Part shown: one piece after another, positions 1 to 9,140 of the stretch
How the letters are laid out: each line of letters starts with the position of its first letter
How positions within the stretch are numbered: the stretch's first letter is position 1
Origin: Streptomyces zhihengii
GTDB taxonomy: Bacteria > Actinomycetota > Actinomycetes > Streptomycetales > Streptomycetaceae
Assembly (NCBI RefSeq): GCF_016919245.1
Contig: NZ_JAFEJA010000004.1
Coordinates: forward strand, 1 to 64,000
Reading direction: 5' to 3'
Length of the DNA: 64,000 nucleotides
Program-made: the position numbers and the translations under genes
The notes under the pieces: generated by a model
What the model was told of the DNA's origin: nothing
Seen by the model: only the letters and a program-made list of their open reading frames with translations
Databases searched by the model: none

Positions 1-96
1 TTCCCCCGCAAGCGGGGGAATGGAATTCCGTAAACGGAATTCCGGACGGAATGCAATTCGCGCAAGCGCGAATTGCGGGCACCCGCGCAAGCGCGG
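1..96. other. Left telomere of a linear replicon (four AA-centred palindromes)
   Basis: Four perfect palindromes lie in tandem: 1-20 (9-bp arms), 22-43 (10-bp arms), 53-76 (11-bp arms) and 83-96 (6-bp arms). Each has the dinucleotide AA at its centre, flanked by GC or GT/AC, so each can fold into a tight hairpin in a single-stranded 3' overhang. The first starts exactly at base 1. Streptomyces telomeres are known to be built of such closely packed palindromes that are bound and patched by Tap and Tpg. The sequence is not the archetypal CCCGCGGAGCGGG type. That base 1 is the physical end is inferred. Confidence 0.8.
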
Positions 97-506
97 TCGC
101 CTTGGCTGGCTGCGAGGGGAGGTGCATCGGGTGCGGGCGTGTGTAGGGTTTGGGATTCCCAGCTATCACCGCTGTTAACGAGAGTGACGGACCGTCGGTT
201 GATGGGGTGCCGGCCCCTGCCGCAGTGACGGGCTCCGCTGCGCTCCGCCCGAACCCCTCCCCCGCCCTCGATACCGCCTCAACGTGTTCGCTGATACCCT
301 GTCAGCATACACAACTACTCGCCGTGTGAGGGTGAGATTCGGTCATGTATCACTCTGGGTCGGGAACATGGTGCGGAGGCGATGCATCACATGGTTTTGC
401 TGTGTAGAGTCTGGGATCAGACGCCGCACCCCCAGCGCCGCGCACCTTGCGCCGGGATTCCCTTTATTATGACGCGCCGCATTCTGCGGAAAGGAGAACA
501 CGGGGC
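97..506. other. Subtelomeric spacer and promoter region of the terminal helicase
   Basis: No convincing gene. A further interrupted inverted repeat (CGGGC...GCCCG enclosing GGAGC/GCTCC-like arms) lies near 227-250, resembling the internal palindromes that continue inward in Streptomyces telomeres. A short dyad GCTGA/TCAGC lies near 289-305. The last 16 bases contain the ribosome binding site AAGGAG (491-496) of the next gene. I see no clear -10/-35 pair. Confidence 0.4.
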
Positions 507-2930
507 ATGGCCGTGAAACTGCGTGACCACCAGATCGAGGCCGTTGCCGCCATTGTGCGCGGCTTCGATGTCCCGCCGGGTGGCATTCCCGTGAATGGCC
601 TGCGTGGGCAGGTGCACGCCGCGTGCGGCACGGGAAAGACCATCATCGCGGCGGCGTCGGCGAAGCGGATCGTGCCGAAGGGCCGCATTCTCGTCCTGGT
701 GCCGACGCTGGACCTTTTGACTCAGACGGTGCGGGCGTGGCGCGGGACCGGGCACACGGGGCCGGCGGTGGCGGTGTGCAGCTTGAGCGACGACCCGGAG
801 CTGTGGAATCTGAAGGTGCGTTCCACCACCAACCCGGTGCAGCTGGCGCTGTGGCACGGTCAGGGGCCTGTGACCATCTTCGGGACGTACGCGTCGCTGG
901 GGGTCCTGGCGGAGGCGTTCGAGGGTGCTTACGGGCAGCAGTTGGCGCCGGTGGATCTCACGGTGGTTGATGAGGCGCACCGGACGTCGGGCTCGATGGG
1001 TAAGGCGTGGGCCGATGTCCATGATCAGGGCGTCATCCCGTCGGATCGCCGGCTGTATCTGACGGCGACGCCGCGGATCTGGCAGGAGCGGCCTGCGCAC
1101 TGGGGGGTGGCTGAGGGGGTGCGGGATCGGCTGCCGCGGGAGATGGCTGCCTCGATGGACGATGAGGCTGTGTTTGGGCCTGTCTTCTACAAGCTGTCGC
1201 TCGCGTCGGCGGTGTCGCGGGGGCTGCTGGCGCGGTATCAGATCATCGTCTTGGAGCTGAGGGACCCGGTCGTCACGCCTGAGCGGCTGATGGGCGAGGA
1301 GCGGCGCAGCGAGAGGGTGCGCGGTGAGCGTCTGGGGGCGTTGCAGGCGGGGCTGCTGCACACGATGGAGCAGCACGATCTGTCGACGTGCATCACCTTT
1401 CATCACCGGACGGTGGAGGCGCAGGCGTATGCGGAGGGTCTTGCGCGCGTGGCGGGGAAGCTGTACGCCGACCAGCCCGAGACGTATCCGAAGCGGGTCT
1501 GGGCGGACTGGTTGTGTGGCGAGCACGCTGCGGAGCGCCGGCGGGAGGTGCTGGGGTCGTTCGGGGCCACGGCGCAGCGGGCGGTGCTCTCGAACTGTCG
1601 GGTGTTGGGCGAGGGTGTGGACATCCGCGCGGTGGATTCGGTTGCCCTGCTGGACCCGAAGGGGGCTCCTCACGACATTGTGCAGGCGATCGGTCGGGCG
1701 CTGCGCCAGGAGCCCGGGCAGGGCAAGGTCGCGTCGTTGATCGTGCCGGTTTTCCTTCAGCCCGGGGAGCAGCCTGAGGACATGTTCACTTCCGGGTCGT
1801 ACCGGCCCTTGGTGCGGGTCTTGGAGGGGCTGCGGGCTCACGATGAGGAGGCCGTGGAACTGCTCGCGATTCCGCAGGAGCCGCAGAAGGACGTGGTGCA
1901 GCCGTCTGAGTACATCGGTGCTGCGCCCGGGGAGGGTGAGGAGGAGTCCCGGCTGCTGCTGCGTTTCGCTGCTCCGCGTGACCCGGTGATGGTCGCGAAC
2001 TGGGTCAGCTTCAACGTGATTGACACCGAGCGGCAGGACTGGGCGCGTGGCTGGGCGAAGCTGAAGGCGTACGTGGAGCGCGAGGGTCACGCCCGGGTGC
2101 CGTACGGGCATCGGGAGGGTGCGACACCCCTTGGGCAGTGGGTGGCCGAGCAGCGGCGGGCTTATGGGGCTGGGGAGATGAGTGGTCTGCGTGCGCAGCG
2201 GCTGGAGCGGCTCGGGATGGTCTGGTCCGTGGCGGACGAGCGGTTCCAGGAGAACCTGGAGGCCGCGCGGGTGTACTACGAGGAGCATTGGACGCTGTGT
2301 GCGCCCCGTACCGCGTCGGTGCTGGATCGGCCGTTGGGGATGTGGCTCGCGAATTTGCGGCGGCCGGGTGCGCTGGACGGCAAGCCGGAGTGGAAGGCAG
2401 CGCTGGAGGCGGTGGACGAGGACTGGAACCCGTCCTGGCCGCCGGAGTGGCAGCGGCACTACGCGGTCGTGCGGGAGATGCTCGCCGAGGAGACCATCCT
2501 CGCCTACGTCGAACCCGGGGTGACCGTCCACGGGATGGACATCGGCAAGTGGCTCGCCAAGCAGCGCAAGCCCGAGGTGTGGGCGGCCCTGACCGACGGA
2601 CAGCGCGAACGCCTGAGCGCCGTCGGCATCGTCCCGCACGCCCCGGCACCGGTGGAGCAGACCACGTCCGCTCAACCGACCACGGCACCCGCTGCGTCGC
2701 TGAGCGCCTTCGAGAAGGGCGTGGCGGCCCTGGCGCAGTACAAGGCCCGCACCGGGTCCGTGGTGGTCTCACGGGGGCACGTCGAGCGGCTGGAGGACGG
2801 GGCGGAGGTCAAGCTCGGCGTCTTCCTCAGTAACAGCAAGACCAGGCGCGCCAAGCTCACCGCCGACAAACTCGCCGCACTCGCCGCACTCGGGCTGGAA
2901 TGGGCGGCCGCGACAGAGGGAGCGGCGTGA
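507..2930 (+). CDS. Telomere-linked DEAH-box helicase (TtrA-like) with helicase-associated domains
   Basis: Superfamily 2 helicase of about 807 residues reading away from the telomere. Walker A (CGTGKT, residues about 40-45), DEAH (155-158), TATPR (186-190) and the arginine-finger motif QAIGRALRQ (about 391) are all present. The C-terminal third carries three or four helicase-associated (HA) repeats, recognisable by pairs such as GHARVP and LGQWV spaced with LGMVW-type ends (from about residue 510). Helicase genes of this layout (ttrA) sit at the ends of Streptomyces chromosomes and linear plasmids and have been linked to conjugal transfer. The ATG at 507 is chosen because AAGGAG lies 10 bases upstream; an in-frame ATG at 447 has no such site. 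It probably acts on terminal DNA; the substrate is not shown by sequence. Confidence 0.85.
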   Translation: MAVKLRDHQIEAVAAIVRGFDVPPGGIPVNGLRGQVHAACGTGKTIIAAASAKRIVPKGRILVLVPTLDLLTQTVRAWRGTGHTGPAVAVCSLSDDPELWNLKVRSTTNPVQLALWHGQGPVTIFGTYASLGVLAEAFEGAYGQQLAPVDLTVVDEAHRTSGSMGKAWADVHDQGVIPSDRRLYLTATPRIWQERPAHWGVAEGVRDRLPREMAASMDDEAVFGPVFYKLSLASAVSRGLLARYQIIVLELRDPVVTPERLMGEERRSERVRGERLGALQAGLLHTMEQHDLSTCITFHHRTVEAQAYAEGLARVAGKLYADQPETYPKRVWADWLCGEHAAERRREVLGSFGATAQRAVLSNCRVLGEGVDIRAVDSVALLDPKGAPHDIVQAIGRALRQEPGQGKVASLIVPVFLQPGEQPEDMFTSGSYRPLVRVLEGLRAHDEEAVELLAIPQEPQKDVVQPSEYIGAAPGEGEEESRLLLRFAAPRDPVMVANWVSFNVIDTERQDWARGWAKLKAYVEREGHARVPYGHREGATPLGQWVAEQRRAYGAGEMSGLRAQRLERLGMVWSVADERFQENLEAARVYYEEHWTLCAPRTASVLDRPLGMWLANLRRPGALDGKPEWKAALEAVDEDWNPSWPPEWQRHYAVVREMLAEETILAYVEPGVTVHGMDIGKWLAKQRKPEVWAALTDGQRERLSAVGIVPHAPAPVEQTTSAQPTTAPAASLSAFEKGVAALAQYKARTGSVVVSRGHVERLEDGAEVKLGVFLSNSKTRRAKLTADKLAALAALGLEWAAATEGAA

Positions 2931-3059
2931 TGAGCGCACCCGCGGGAGAGTCTCTCAGCTGACCTGGATGCCGTTCTCGTCAAAAGTGCTCCCGGTCCGT
3001 GACTAGGCGGAATCAGGGGAGCAGCGTGCCCGGAATCGATGGCCTGCGGCCGGGAGGGG

Positions 3060-4121
3060 TCAGCGCATGACACGGCCCCGCAGGATCACGCGCGTGGGTC
3101 GCGCGAGAACTCCCGGTTCCGTGACGGGGTCGTGGTCATATGCGACGAGGTCGGCGGGCGCTCCGTCGGTCAGGCCCGGCAGTCCCAGCCAGTGCCGTGC
3201 CGTCCATGAAGCGGCCCCGAGCGCTTCTTCGGCCGGCAGGCCGGCACGGAGCAGCCATTGCGCCTCCGTGGCAACGGTGCCGCACGGGAAGGTGTCCGTC
3301 CCCGCGAGGACTGTGACACCGGCTTCGTGCGCCAGGCGCACATTGTCGATCATGCCCTGCCAGCCAAGAAGCCAGTTCGAGCGCTTCGCGCTGGATTCAC
3401 GGCCCCGCCATACGTCCGCATTCCCGGCGAACGCGGAGAGAGTCGGTATGTATGCGGTGCCTTGTGCGGCCATCAGGTCCAGGAGGTCCGGATCGAGGTG
3501 CATCCCGTGTTCGAGACTGTCCGCTCCGGCCAGGACGGCGTTGCGTGAGCCTTCGCCGGTCTGGCAGTGCACGGCGACGCGTCCCCCGGCAGCGTGCACC
3601 GCTTCCACGGTCGCCTTCAGGACATCCAGAGGCACCGCAGGCTCGTCCCACCGCCAGTCACCGATGACCTTGCACCAGCCCGACGATGCCGTGGCCTCCT
3701 CTACCGCTGCCCCCGCCAGGTCGCGCTCGGCAATGTCCCGTCCGGCGCCGGGAAAGAACCGGCCCGGCGTCGCCAACCAGCGCCCTGCCGAGCGGACGCG
3801 CGGCAATTCTGTATCCGAGTCCACCCAGGCGGGCATCCGTGCCGCGGTCCCCGGTGTCCGCACCAGCAGCACACCCGCGTCCCGGTGCTCCGACAAGTGC
3901 CGCCGCAGCAACACCTCGTCGAAGGTGTCGTCCGGACTCTCCGCTCCGGGATGCGTGTGGACATCGACCAGGCCCGGCAGCAGCCAACCGCCGTCCACCA
4001 CGGTCTCGACACGCTTCGACGCCGTGCCCGCCGGAGGCGCGGTCCGCAATCTTTCCCCGTCGATCCAGAACGTGCGCTCCTGGCGCTCAGGCAGAACGAC
4101 ACCGCGTATACGCATGATCAT
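3060..4121 (-). CDS. Amidohydrolase-family protein (metal-dependent hydrolase)
   Basis: About 353 residues of the amidohydrolase superfamily, a TIM-barrel metalloenzyme. The metal ligand motif VDVHTHPG lies near residue 55, a histidine in VHCQTGEGS and another in EHGMH follow, and the late aspartate appears in AGTDTFPCG. The C-terminus returns to a small beta-sandwich segment (DGAPADLVAYDHDP) typical of imidazolonepropionase or prolidase-like members. The substrate cannot be told. The start is uncertain: ATG at 4121 or 4115 gives a normal N-terminus (MRIRGVVL), whereas an upstream ATG at 4175 adds an unlikely basic leader. It converges with the terminal helicase and has no operon partner. Confidence 0.8.
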   Translation of the reverse strand: MIMRIRGVVLPERQERTFWIDGERLRTAPPAGTASKRVETVVDGGWLLPGLVDVHTHPGAESPDDTFDEVLLRRHLSEHRDAGVLLVRTPGTAARMPAWVDSDTELPRVRSAGRWLATPGRFFPGAGRDIAERDLAGAAVEEATASSGWCKVIGDWRWDEPAVPLDVLKATVEAVHAAGGRVAVHCQTGEGSRNAVLAGADSLEHGMHLDPDLLDLMAAQGTAYIPTLSAFAGNADVWRGRESSAKRSNWLLGWQGMIDNVRLAHEAGVTVLAGTDTFPCGTVATEAQWLLRAGLPAEEALGAASWTARHWLGLPGLTDGAPADLVAYDHDPVTEPGVLARPTRVILRGRVMR

Positions 4122-4173
4122 GACGATGAACCTATGCGACTCCTTCTTGGAGCCGCGCGTCGTGTTGCTGGGC

Positions 4174-4401
4174 ATGGAGCTGTGCGCCCGTCTCCAGCCG
4201 TTCCAGGACCGCTACGGCCAGGCCGTGGCGGCAGGCGACGCGGACGGGCTCGCCGGGCTCTGCGGGGGCAAGCACGGCCGCTGGGGGCGGATCTGCGTCC
4301 TGCCCGACGGGCACGAGACCTCGATGGAGGAACCGCACTGGGGCCGCACCAGCAAAGGCCGGCCGACCGCATGGGCGGGCAGCGCGCCCGACGACTGGTG
4401 A
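4174..4401 (+). CDS. Small hypothetical protein
   Basis: A 75-residue reading frame ending in a basic and aromatic tail (MEEPHWGRTSKGRPTAW). It holds two cysteines (LCGGK and RICVLPDG), the second in a context that resembles small conserved streptomycete proteins with CxLPxGH-type motifs. It starts 53 bases upstream of the divergent amidohydrolase. No strong ribosome binding site is seen; ATG at 4129 is an alternative start. Confidence 0.4.
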   Translation: MELCARLQPFQDRYGQAVAAGDADGLAGLCGGKHGRWGRICVLPDGHETSMEEPHWGRTSKGRPTAWAGSAPDDW

Positions 4402-4524
4402 ACGGCGGCGGGAGACGCGACAGGCCCCCGGAACGCAGGGCGACCCGGGGTCCTTCGCTGCCTCGGGGCCAGCGGCGCCGCTCCCCCAGGCGAACTACGC
4501 GGTGCCGAGTCGGGCTCGGTCGTG

Positions 4525-5796
4525 TCATTCCTTGTCGGTCAACGCCTCAGTGAACACTTCTTGGGAGTCCAGGGAGCGCAGCAACGGACCGAGTAGGCGC
4601 CTGGTGACCGTCCCTTGTGCTTCACGGAGTTCGGCCAGTGTGACGCCGGTGGTCTCCTCGTACGTGTCTTCGCTGTATCTCTGACTGCTCGGAAAGACCG
4701 ACTGACCGGAGTACCTGCGCCGACCGCGGAGCCGGTTGGCTCCGATCGCCATCGCCCAGTTGCCGTGGTATCCGACGTCTTCGGAGATCAGGCGCAGAAG
4801 TTCCAGTACCTGCCGGGTAAGGACAACGGCTGCGGAGTCGAAGATGACCTGTTCCGTGTCATCTGTGGCGGTGTGCGGCTTGGACAGATTGTCAGAGAGA
4901 CGGGTCATGAGCAGTTTCAGGCCGCCGTCCTCGAAGAGCTGGAGTTCGATGACGTCTTCATCGCCCCAGCGCCCTTCAGGGATGTGTGTACGGTCGGGTC
5001 CGAGACCTGAGGAGCTGCGAGCCACTCCCCTAGCTCGCCGGTGCCCTTGATGGGCGTCGCCTAGATCAGGACTGAATCCCCGCCCGGCGAGTACCGATCG
5101 CAGAGCTTGAGACTCTTGGACGCGTTTGATCAGCGTAGCCATGCGCAGGTTCCAGTCCTGAGCACCGGTGATCTGCAGGCACATGTCCCGGCGGCCGGCC
5201 GTGGGCTGCGCAACGAGAAACAAGTGGGACTGGACGCCGACGTCGCGCAGTGGGTCTTCTTCCATCTGCTTCTGCAGAAGGAGGAGCGTGTCCGCTTCGG
5301 CGCTCCGCCGCTTCGCGTGCAGTGCGACGACCTGGGCGTCACCCATCTGGTATTTCGTCTTGTCACCGCGGCCGAAGTACCGGTTGTCCACCATGTGCGG
5401 CGCGACGGGGCTGGCCGGGATGTGTACGACGAGGTAGCCGGTCCCGTCGTTGGCCGCAGCGCTGATCTCCTCGGTGAGGATGGTCAGCGGTGGGTCGGGG
5501 ATCGTCCGTGCCACCTGCTCGATCTTTTCCGCCAGCCCGTTCAGAGACTGGGGGGCGAGTTCGAAGGTGCGGCTCTCCTTGTTCTCCTGCACGCCAATGA
5601 TCAGTGTTCCGCCGTCGACGGCGAACGAGGACAGATCTCGCGCCAGTTCCTTGTTGTCGCCCTTGCTGTGCGGGGCCCTTTTCAGGTCCAGGTGATGGCT
5701 TTCCTCGAGGAGGCCGCCGGTGACGGCGGCCTCCAGGTCGGCCTCAGTCTTCGGTGTCCACCGGGGATTGTCGGAGGAGAGGTAGATCGATGACAC
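4525..5796 (-). CDS. AlbA_2 (Schlafen-type) putative DNA/ATP-binding protein
   Basis: 423 residues. The N-terminal 160 residues form an AlbA_2 domain: HLDLKRA, then GGTLIIGVQE, then YFGRGDKTKYQM, in the order seen in Schlafen AlbA_2 proteins. The remaining 260 residues have no recognised family and end in a predicted helical segment. AlbA_2 proteins bind nucleic acid or nucleotides, and several occur in phage-defence loci. The start is a GTG at 5796 preceded by a purine-rich stretch (GGGAAGCGGGA). It is divergent from the HEPN-like gene at 6005 with about 208 bases between, so the two could share a control region. Function as a defence protein is inferred from the neighbourhood. Confidence 0.75.
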   Translation of the reverse strand: MSSIYLSSDNPRWTPKTEADLEAAVTGGLLEESHHLDLKRAPHSKGDNKELARDLSSFAVDGGTLIIGVQENKESRTFELAPQSLNGLAEKIEQVARTIPDPPLTILTEEISAAANDGTGYLVVHIPASPVAPHMVDNRYFGRGDKTKYQMGDAQVVALHAKRRSAEADTLLLLQKQMEEDPLRDVGVQSHLFLVAQPTAGRRDMCLQITGAQDWNLRMATLIKRVQESQALRSVLAGRGFSPDLGDAHQGHRRARGVARSSSGLGPDRTHIPEGRWGDEDVIELQLFEDGGLKLLMTRLSDNLSKPHTATDDTEQVIFDSAAVVLTRQVLELLRLISEDVGYHGNWAMAIGANRLRGRRRYSGQSVFPSSQRYSEDTYEETTGVTLAELREAQGTVTRRLLGPLLRSLDSQEVFTEALTDKE

Positions 5797-6004
5797 TGTG
5801 CGGTCCCGCTTCCCGTTGATCCGAGGCTCGGCGGGGCCGTGAGGCCCAGCGGCTGAGCGTCAAGGGTACGGAGGGGGACCGACAGCAGGGAGACGCGCAG
5901 CCGTTGAGGGTTGCGGGGACGGGACGGCCGACGGCAGAAAAGCGGAGGCTCCTCGGTGTGTGCGTGCCTGATGATGCTCACCACGTGCGAGGAAGGACCT
6001 CAGG

Positions 6005-6835
6005 ATGGACATCAGCTTCGGGCCGGACCTGTCGAGGGCATTGGCTGCGGCTACCAAAGGTATCCAGGAAGCCGTCGCGGCGGCGGTCGTGCCGCCGCTG
6101 GAGATCCGGATGCCCGCTCTGGATCACCTGGCCGAGGTGATCGCTCCGCTTCAGCCGGCGCTGGAACGCCTGGACGCGATGATGCCCGCCAACTGGCGGG
6201 GCGCCCGTCTCGACTACTCGGACATGATCGTGCTGATGAGGGAAGGCATTCCGTTGGTCTGGGTTCCGCCGGCCGACGTCATCCGCCAGCTCCTCGCCGC
6301 CGACGACGCAGCTGCCCGTGCACAGGTCATTGACGACTGCCGTCCGGCCATCCTGTCCTCCTGCAAGGCGGCCCTCGCAGCAGTGTCTGACACCCAGTTC
6401 GGCGAGCAGACCACACTCCTCGAAGAATGCGTGCACATGGCTGACCGCGGCATGTTCAGCGGTGCCCAGGCACTGGCTGCGAACGTGTTGGACACCCTGA
6501 TCCGTGGTCTGACCTACGCAAATCCCGGCTGGCTCAAGCCCAATGGTCAGTGGCCGGGCTACGCCAAGGTCCTGGAGAGCATCCCGGCCGTTGAGGACGA
6601 CGACGCGACGATCCGCCAACTCCGCGAAGCTGCTGCCTTCCTACCGTTCCCGAAGGCGCTGGAGCCGTTCTGGGCGGCGGACCCGATCCCTGAGACGTTC
6701 AACCGGCACGCCACCGCTCACGCTGCCGCGGCCACGCAGTACACCCCGGTCAACGCCGTCACCGGAATCATGCTTGCCGTCAGCGTGCTCCGCGATATCG
6801 ACGACATGGGGTATCCCGTGCAGCTCCACGCCTAG
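6005..6835 (+). CDS. Hypothetical protein with HEPN-like C-terminal R-x4-H motif
   Basis: 276 residues with a good ribosome binding site (GGAAGGA, about 10 bases upstream). The N-terminal two thirds are helical and unrecognised. Near residue 234 the sequence NRHATAHA is followed by QYTPVNAV and a hydrophobic helix ending LRDI. This arrangement, RHxxxH then a Tyr/Asn-containing loop and a helix, resembles the active-site segment of HEPN ribonucleases and abortive-infection proteins. The catalytic pair would be Arg and the distal His. It lies between the AlbA_2 gene and Gabija. The HEPN assignment is my inference from the motif only. Confidence 0.6.
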   Translation: MDISFGPDLSRALAAATKGIQEAVAAAVVPPLEIRMPALDHLAEVIAPLQPALERLDAMMPANWRGARLDYSDMIVLMREGIPLVWVPPADVIRQLLAADDAAARAQVIDDCRPAILSSCKAALAAVSDTQFGEQTTLLEECVHMADRGMFSGAQALAANVLDTLIRGLTYANPGWLKPNGQWPGYAKVLESIPAVEDDDATIRQLREAAAFLPFPKALEPFWAADPIPETFNRHATAHAAAATQYTPVNAVTGIMLAVSVLRDIDDMGYPVQLHA

Positions 6836-7305
6836 CTGGTCGCCGACGCGGTCGGCTCGCCCACTGACGCCGACGCGACACATCGCCCGCTGCTGCCAGC
6901 TCTGGCCAGGCGCCTGCCGGGCAGTGCCGTCACAGCAAGCTCCTCGCCGTCGCGGTTTGTCCGGCAACGAGCTCCTGGGCCACCCCTGCGATCGGCGCTG
7001 GTCAGGTCGAGGCGGATCTGGTCGAGGAGCAGCTCGCCGGTGGCCGGGGGCCCGTCGGCCAGGCCGAGGAGGGTGACCGCTTCCTCTTCCTGGTGCTGGT
7101 AGTCGTCCTCGGCCTGGATGTTGGCCGCCCGCTCGGCGGCGACCGCGCGGGCGTGGCCGGTGATTTGCTCGTCGTCGGCGGGAGCAAGGTCCGGGTCCTT
7201 CCACGCGAGGACGGCGGTGACGAGGGCGTCGTGCGGGGCGCGGGCCAGAGGGAATCCAGGCTGCATACCCGCGCCCTCGCGCACCGGGCGAAGCCGTTCG
7301 GGCAC
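6832..7305 (-). CDS. Hypothetical protein, possibly a degenerate DUF6415-like gene
   Basis: A 157-residue frame. Residues 25-55 (AWKDPDLAPADDEQITGHARAVAAE) resemble a conserved streptomycete helical protein, but the C-terminal 55 residues are basic, low in hydrophobics and look non-native. It overlaps the end of the plus-strand HEPN-like gene by four bases. It may be the front half of a gene truncated by rearrangement. Low confidence that a full protein is made. Confidence 0.3.
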   Translation of the reverse strand: MPERLRPVREGAGMQPGFPLARAPHDALVTAVLAWKDPDLAPADDEQITGHARAVAAERAANIQAEDDYQHQEEEAVTLLGLADGPPATGELLLDQIRLDLTSADRRGGPGARCRTNRDGEELAVTALPGRRLARAGSSGRCVASASVGEPTASATS

Positions 7306-7331
7306 GAGATGAGCCCTCGCGTTTCTGCGCT

Positions 7332-9140
7332 TCAGACAAGGTGGTGCGCGGTCTCCTCCCGGTAGTCGATCTTCATCGTCTCCAGGTGGGTGGTGACCTC
7401 ACGGTGCTTCGAGAGCGGGTAGGTCAGCGCCACCATGTGGCGTGCCCGGGTGATGGCGACGTAGTAGGTCCTCAGCAGTTCGTTGTTCTCCGTGTGGGTC
7501 AGTGGGTCGGCCCATGCCTGCAGCAGTTCGGTGACGCTCTGGGGCTTGGGTAGGTGGATGAGGACCGCGTCGGCTTCGCTTCCCTTGGCCTGGTGGACAG
7601 TGGAGCTGCGCATGCCTGCAGCGGGCGTGCTGTCGCTGTCGGCCTGGGGCATGCCGACCAGTGATCCGATGGGCTGGTCCAGTTCCTTGGCTGCCAGCGA
7701 CAGGATCTTTGGGGGCGCCGGGCGGTTTGTCGAGGGTGGGAACTGTGCTCTGAGGACCGAGCGGGCGGCGCTGCGCCAGTCACGGGCCGGTGTGGCGTCA
7801 ACCGGGGGCAGCGCGGTCAGGAATTTTCCTGCCCGGCGTCGCATGAGGGCCGGGGCAATGCCATGGGCGGCCAGGCTGTCGGCGAGGGTCTCTTCGGTGT
7901 CGGGGTGCCAATAGTCGTCGAGCAGTGTGCTGGCGATGGCCAGCGCGTGCTTGCGTGCGGTTGCGGGGGCCTCGGCGGTTGTGAAGACTGCTGCGGCCCA
8001 TGCCAGTGCCTTGGCGTCGGTGCCCTTGGGGTGGTTCGGTGCGGGGCGGGAACGCGCCTTGGGGACGGCGTCGTTGCGGTAGGCCATGGCCAGGCAGTCT
8101 GCTGGGGCGATGTCCTCGCGCGCGGCATAGCCGACGAATGCCTCGCCGGCGTCGCTGGCGTCGAGCAGCCCCGAGGCTTTTCTCCCGTGGTGGCCGTAGG
8201 GCAGGAGCAGCAGGGGGATGGCTGCCTCGTGGTGGTCGCCTACCGGGTCGTCGGGGATGCTGCGGGATGTGGGGCGAAGGGTGGCTGCAAGTTGGCACAC
8301 TGATGGGCTGCTGCGCCAGTTGCCGTTCAGCTCCAGGCGGGTGGGCAGATGCAGGGTGAAGGAGTGCAGGTCCTGCGGTCGTGCGTCGTTCCATTCGTAG
8401 ATGCCCTGGTCGGTATCGGCGACGACGACCAGGGGCAGGCCTGCTCGGTGCAGCTGCTCGAGGATGGTGAGGTCGAGTTCGGAGCAGTCCTGGGCTTCGT
8501 CGACGACGATCTCGATGAAGCGGTGGCGCAGCAGGTGGGTGACGGACGGGTTTCTGACGTGGTCGAGGGCGGCGATGCGGACCTCGTGGCCGGTCATATA
8601 GCCGCGGCGCTGCCACAGGTCGTCGCGCCGCCGCTGGGCGAGCCGGAGGTAGTCCGCTTCGGACAGTTGTGACCTGACCAGGGACCTGGCTGCGGCGGGC
8701 CACTGCACTGCGGTCTGCCGGGTGGCGGGGTCGTAGCTGAAGCGGAAGGACGACAGCGGTACCTTGCGCGGGCCGACGACGGCGGCCGGGACGTGGTCCC
8801 AGGACAGGACGTGCTGCCAGGGCGGGGTGGCGGGCAGGAAGGGGCGCACCAGGTAGCGCCACAGGAAGCTGTCGAAGGTGCCGATGAAGTGTGGAAAGGC
8901 CGTCAGGTCAGGCCGGTTGCCGGAGCAGCGGTCGCGGAGTTCGTCGGACGCGACGTTGGTAAAGGACAGCAAGGCTCTGCCCGCCCGGCGAGGGCCGGGC
9001 GGGGTCAGGCAGTGCCGGTCGACGAGGACGCGGGTCTTGCCGGCGCCGGGGCAGGCGCGGAGAAATAGTGGTGCCGAGGCGTGGACGGCCTGCTGCTGGC
9101 GCTGCTCGGCTTGTGCGCGGCGCGGGTCGATCAGGTTCAT
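7332..9140 (-). CDS. gajB: Gabija system helicase subunit GajB (UvrD-like)
   Basis: A 602-residue superfamily 1 helicase of the UvrD/Rep type. Visible motifs: Walker A ACPGAGKTR (about residue 31), VVDEAQD (about 213), ADTDQGIYEW (about 240), VHQAKGSEAD (about 515) and YYVAITRARH (about 558). The start codon overlaps the gajA stop as ATGA (9137-9140), so the two are translationally coupled. OLD-family nuclease followed by UvrD helicase is the definition of the Gabija antiphage system, in which GajA and GajB form a large complex that cleaves DNA after nucleotide depletion. It is longer than the roughly 500 residues of the Bacillus prototype. Confidence 0.9.
   Translation of the reverse strand: MNLIDPRRAQAEQRQQQAVHASAPLFLRACPGAGKTRVLVDRHCLTPPGPRRAGRALLSFTNVASDELRDRCSGNRPDLTAFPHFIGTFDSFLWRYLVRPFLPATPPWQHVLSWDHVPAAVVGPRKVPLSSFRFSYDPATRQTAVQWPAAARSLVRSQLSEADYLRLAQRRRDDLWQRRGYMTGHEVRIAALDHVRNPSVTHLLRHRFIEIVVDEAQDCSELDLTILEQLHRAGLPLVVVADTDQGIYEWNDARPQDLHSFTLHLPTRLELNGNWRSSPSVCQLAATLRPTSRSIPDDPVGDHHEAAIPLLLLPYGHHGRKASGLLDASDAGEAFVGYAAREDIAPADCLAMAYRNDAVPKARSRPAPNHPKGTDAKALAWAAAVFTTAEAPATARKHALAIASTLLDDYWHPDTEETLADSLAAHGIAPALMRRRAGKFLTALPPVDATPARDWRSAARSVLRAQFPPSTNRPAPPKILSLAAKELDQPIGSLVGMPQADSDSTPAAGMRSSTVHQAKGSEADAVLIHLPKPQSVTELLQAWADPLTHTENNELLRTYYVAITRARHMVALTYPLSKHREVTTHLETMKIDYREETAHHLV

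Noticed and set aside
417..2675. A 752-residue open frame antisense to the terminal helicase
   Set aside because: Arg/Pro/His-rich composition and no motif; a typical high-GC shadow of the helicase gene.
3060..4121. Biosynthetic gene cluster start (amidohydrolase, SDR, PEP mutase family enzyme)
   Set aside because: The enzymes are isolated, far apart and lack any core synthase, so no cluster is supported.
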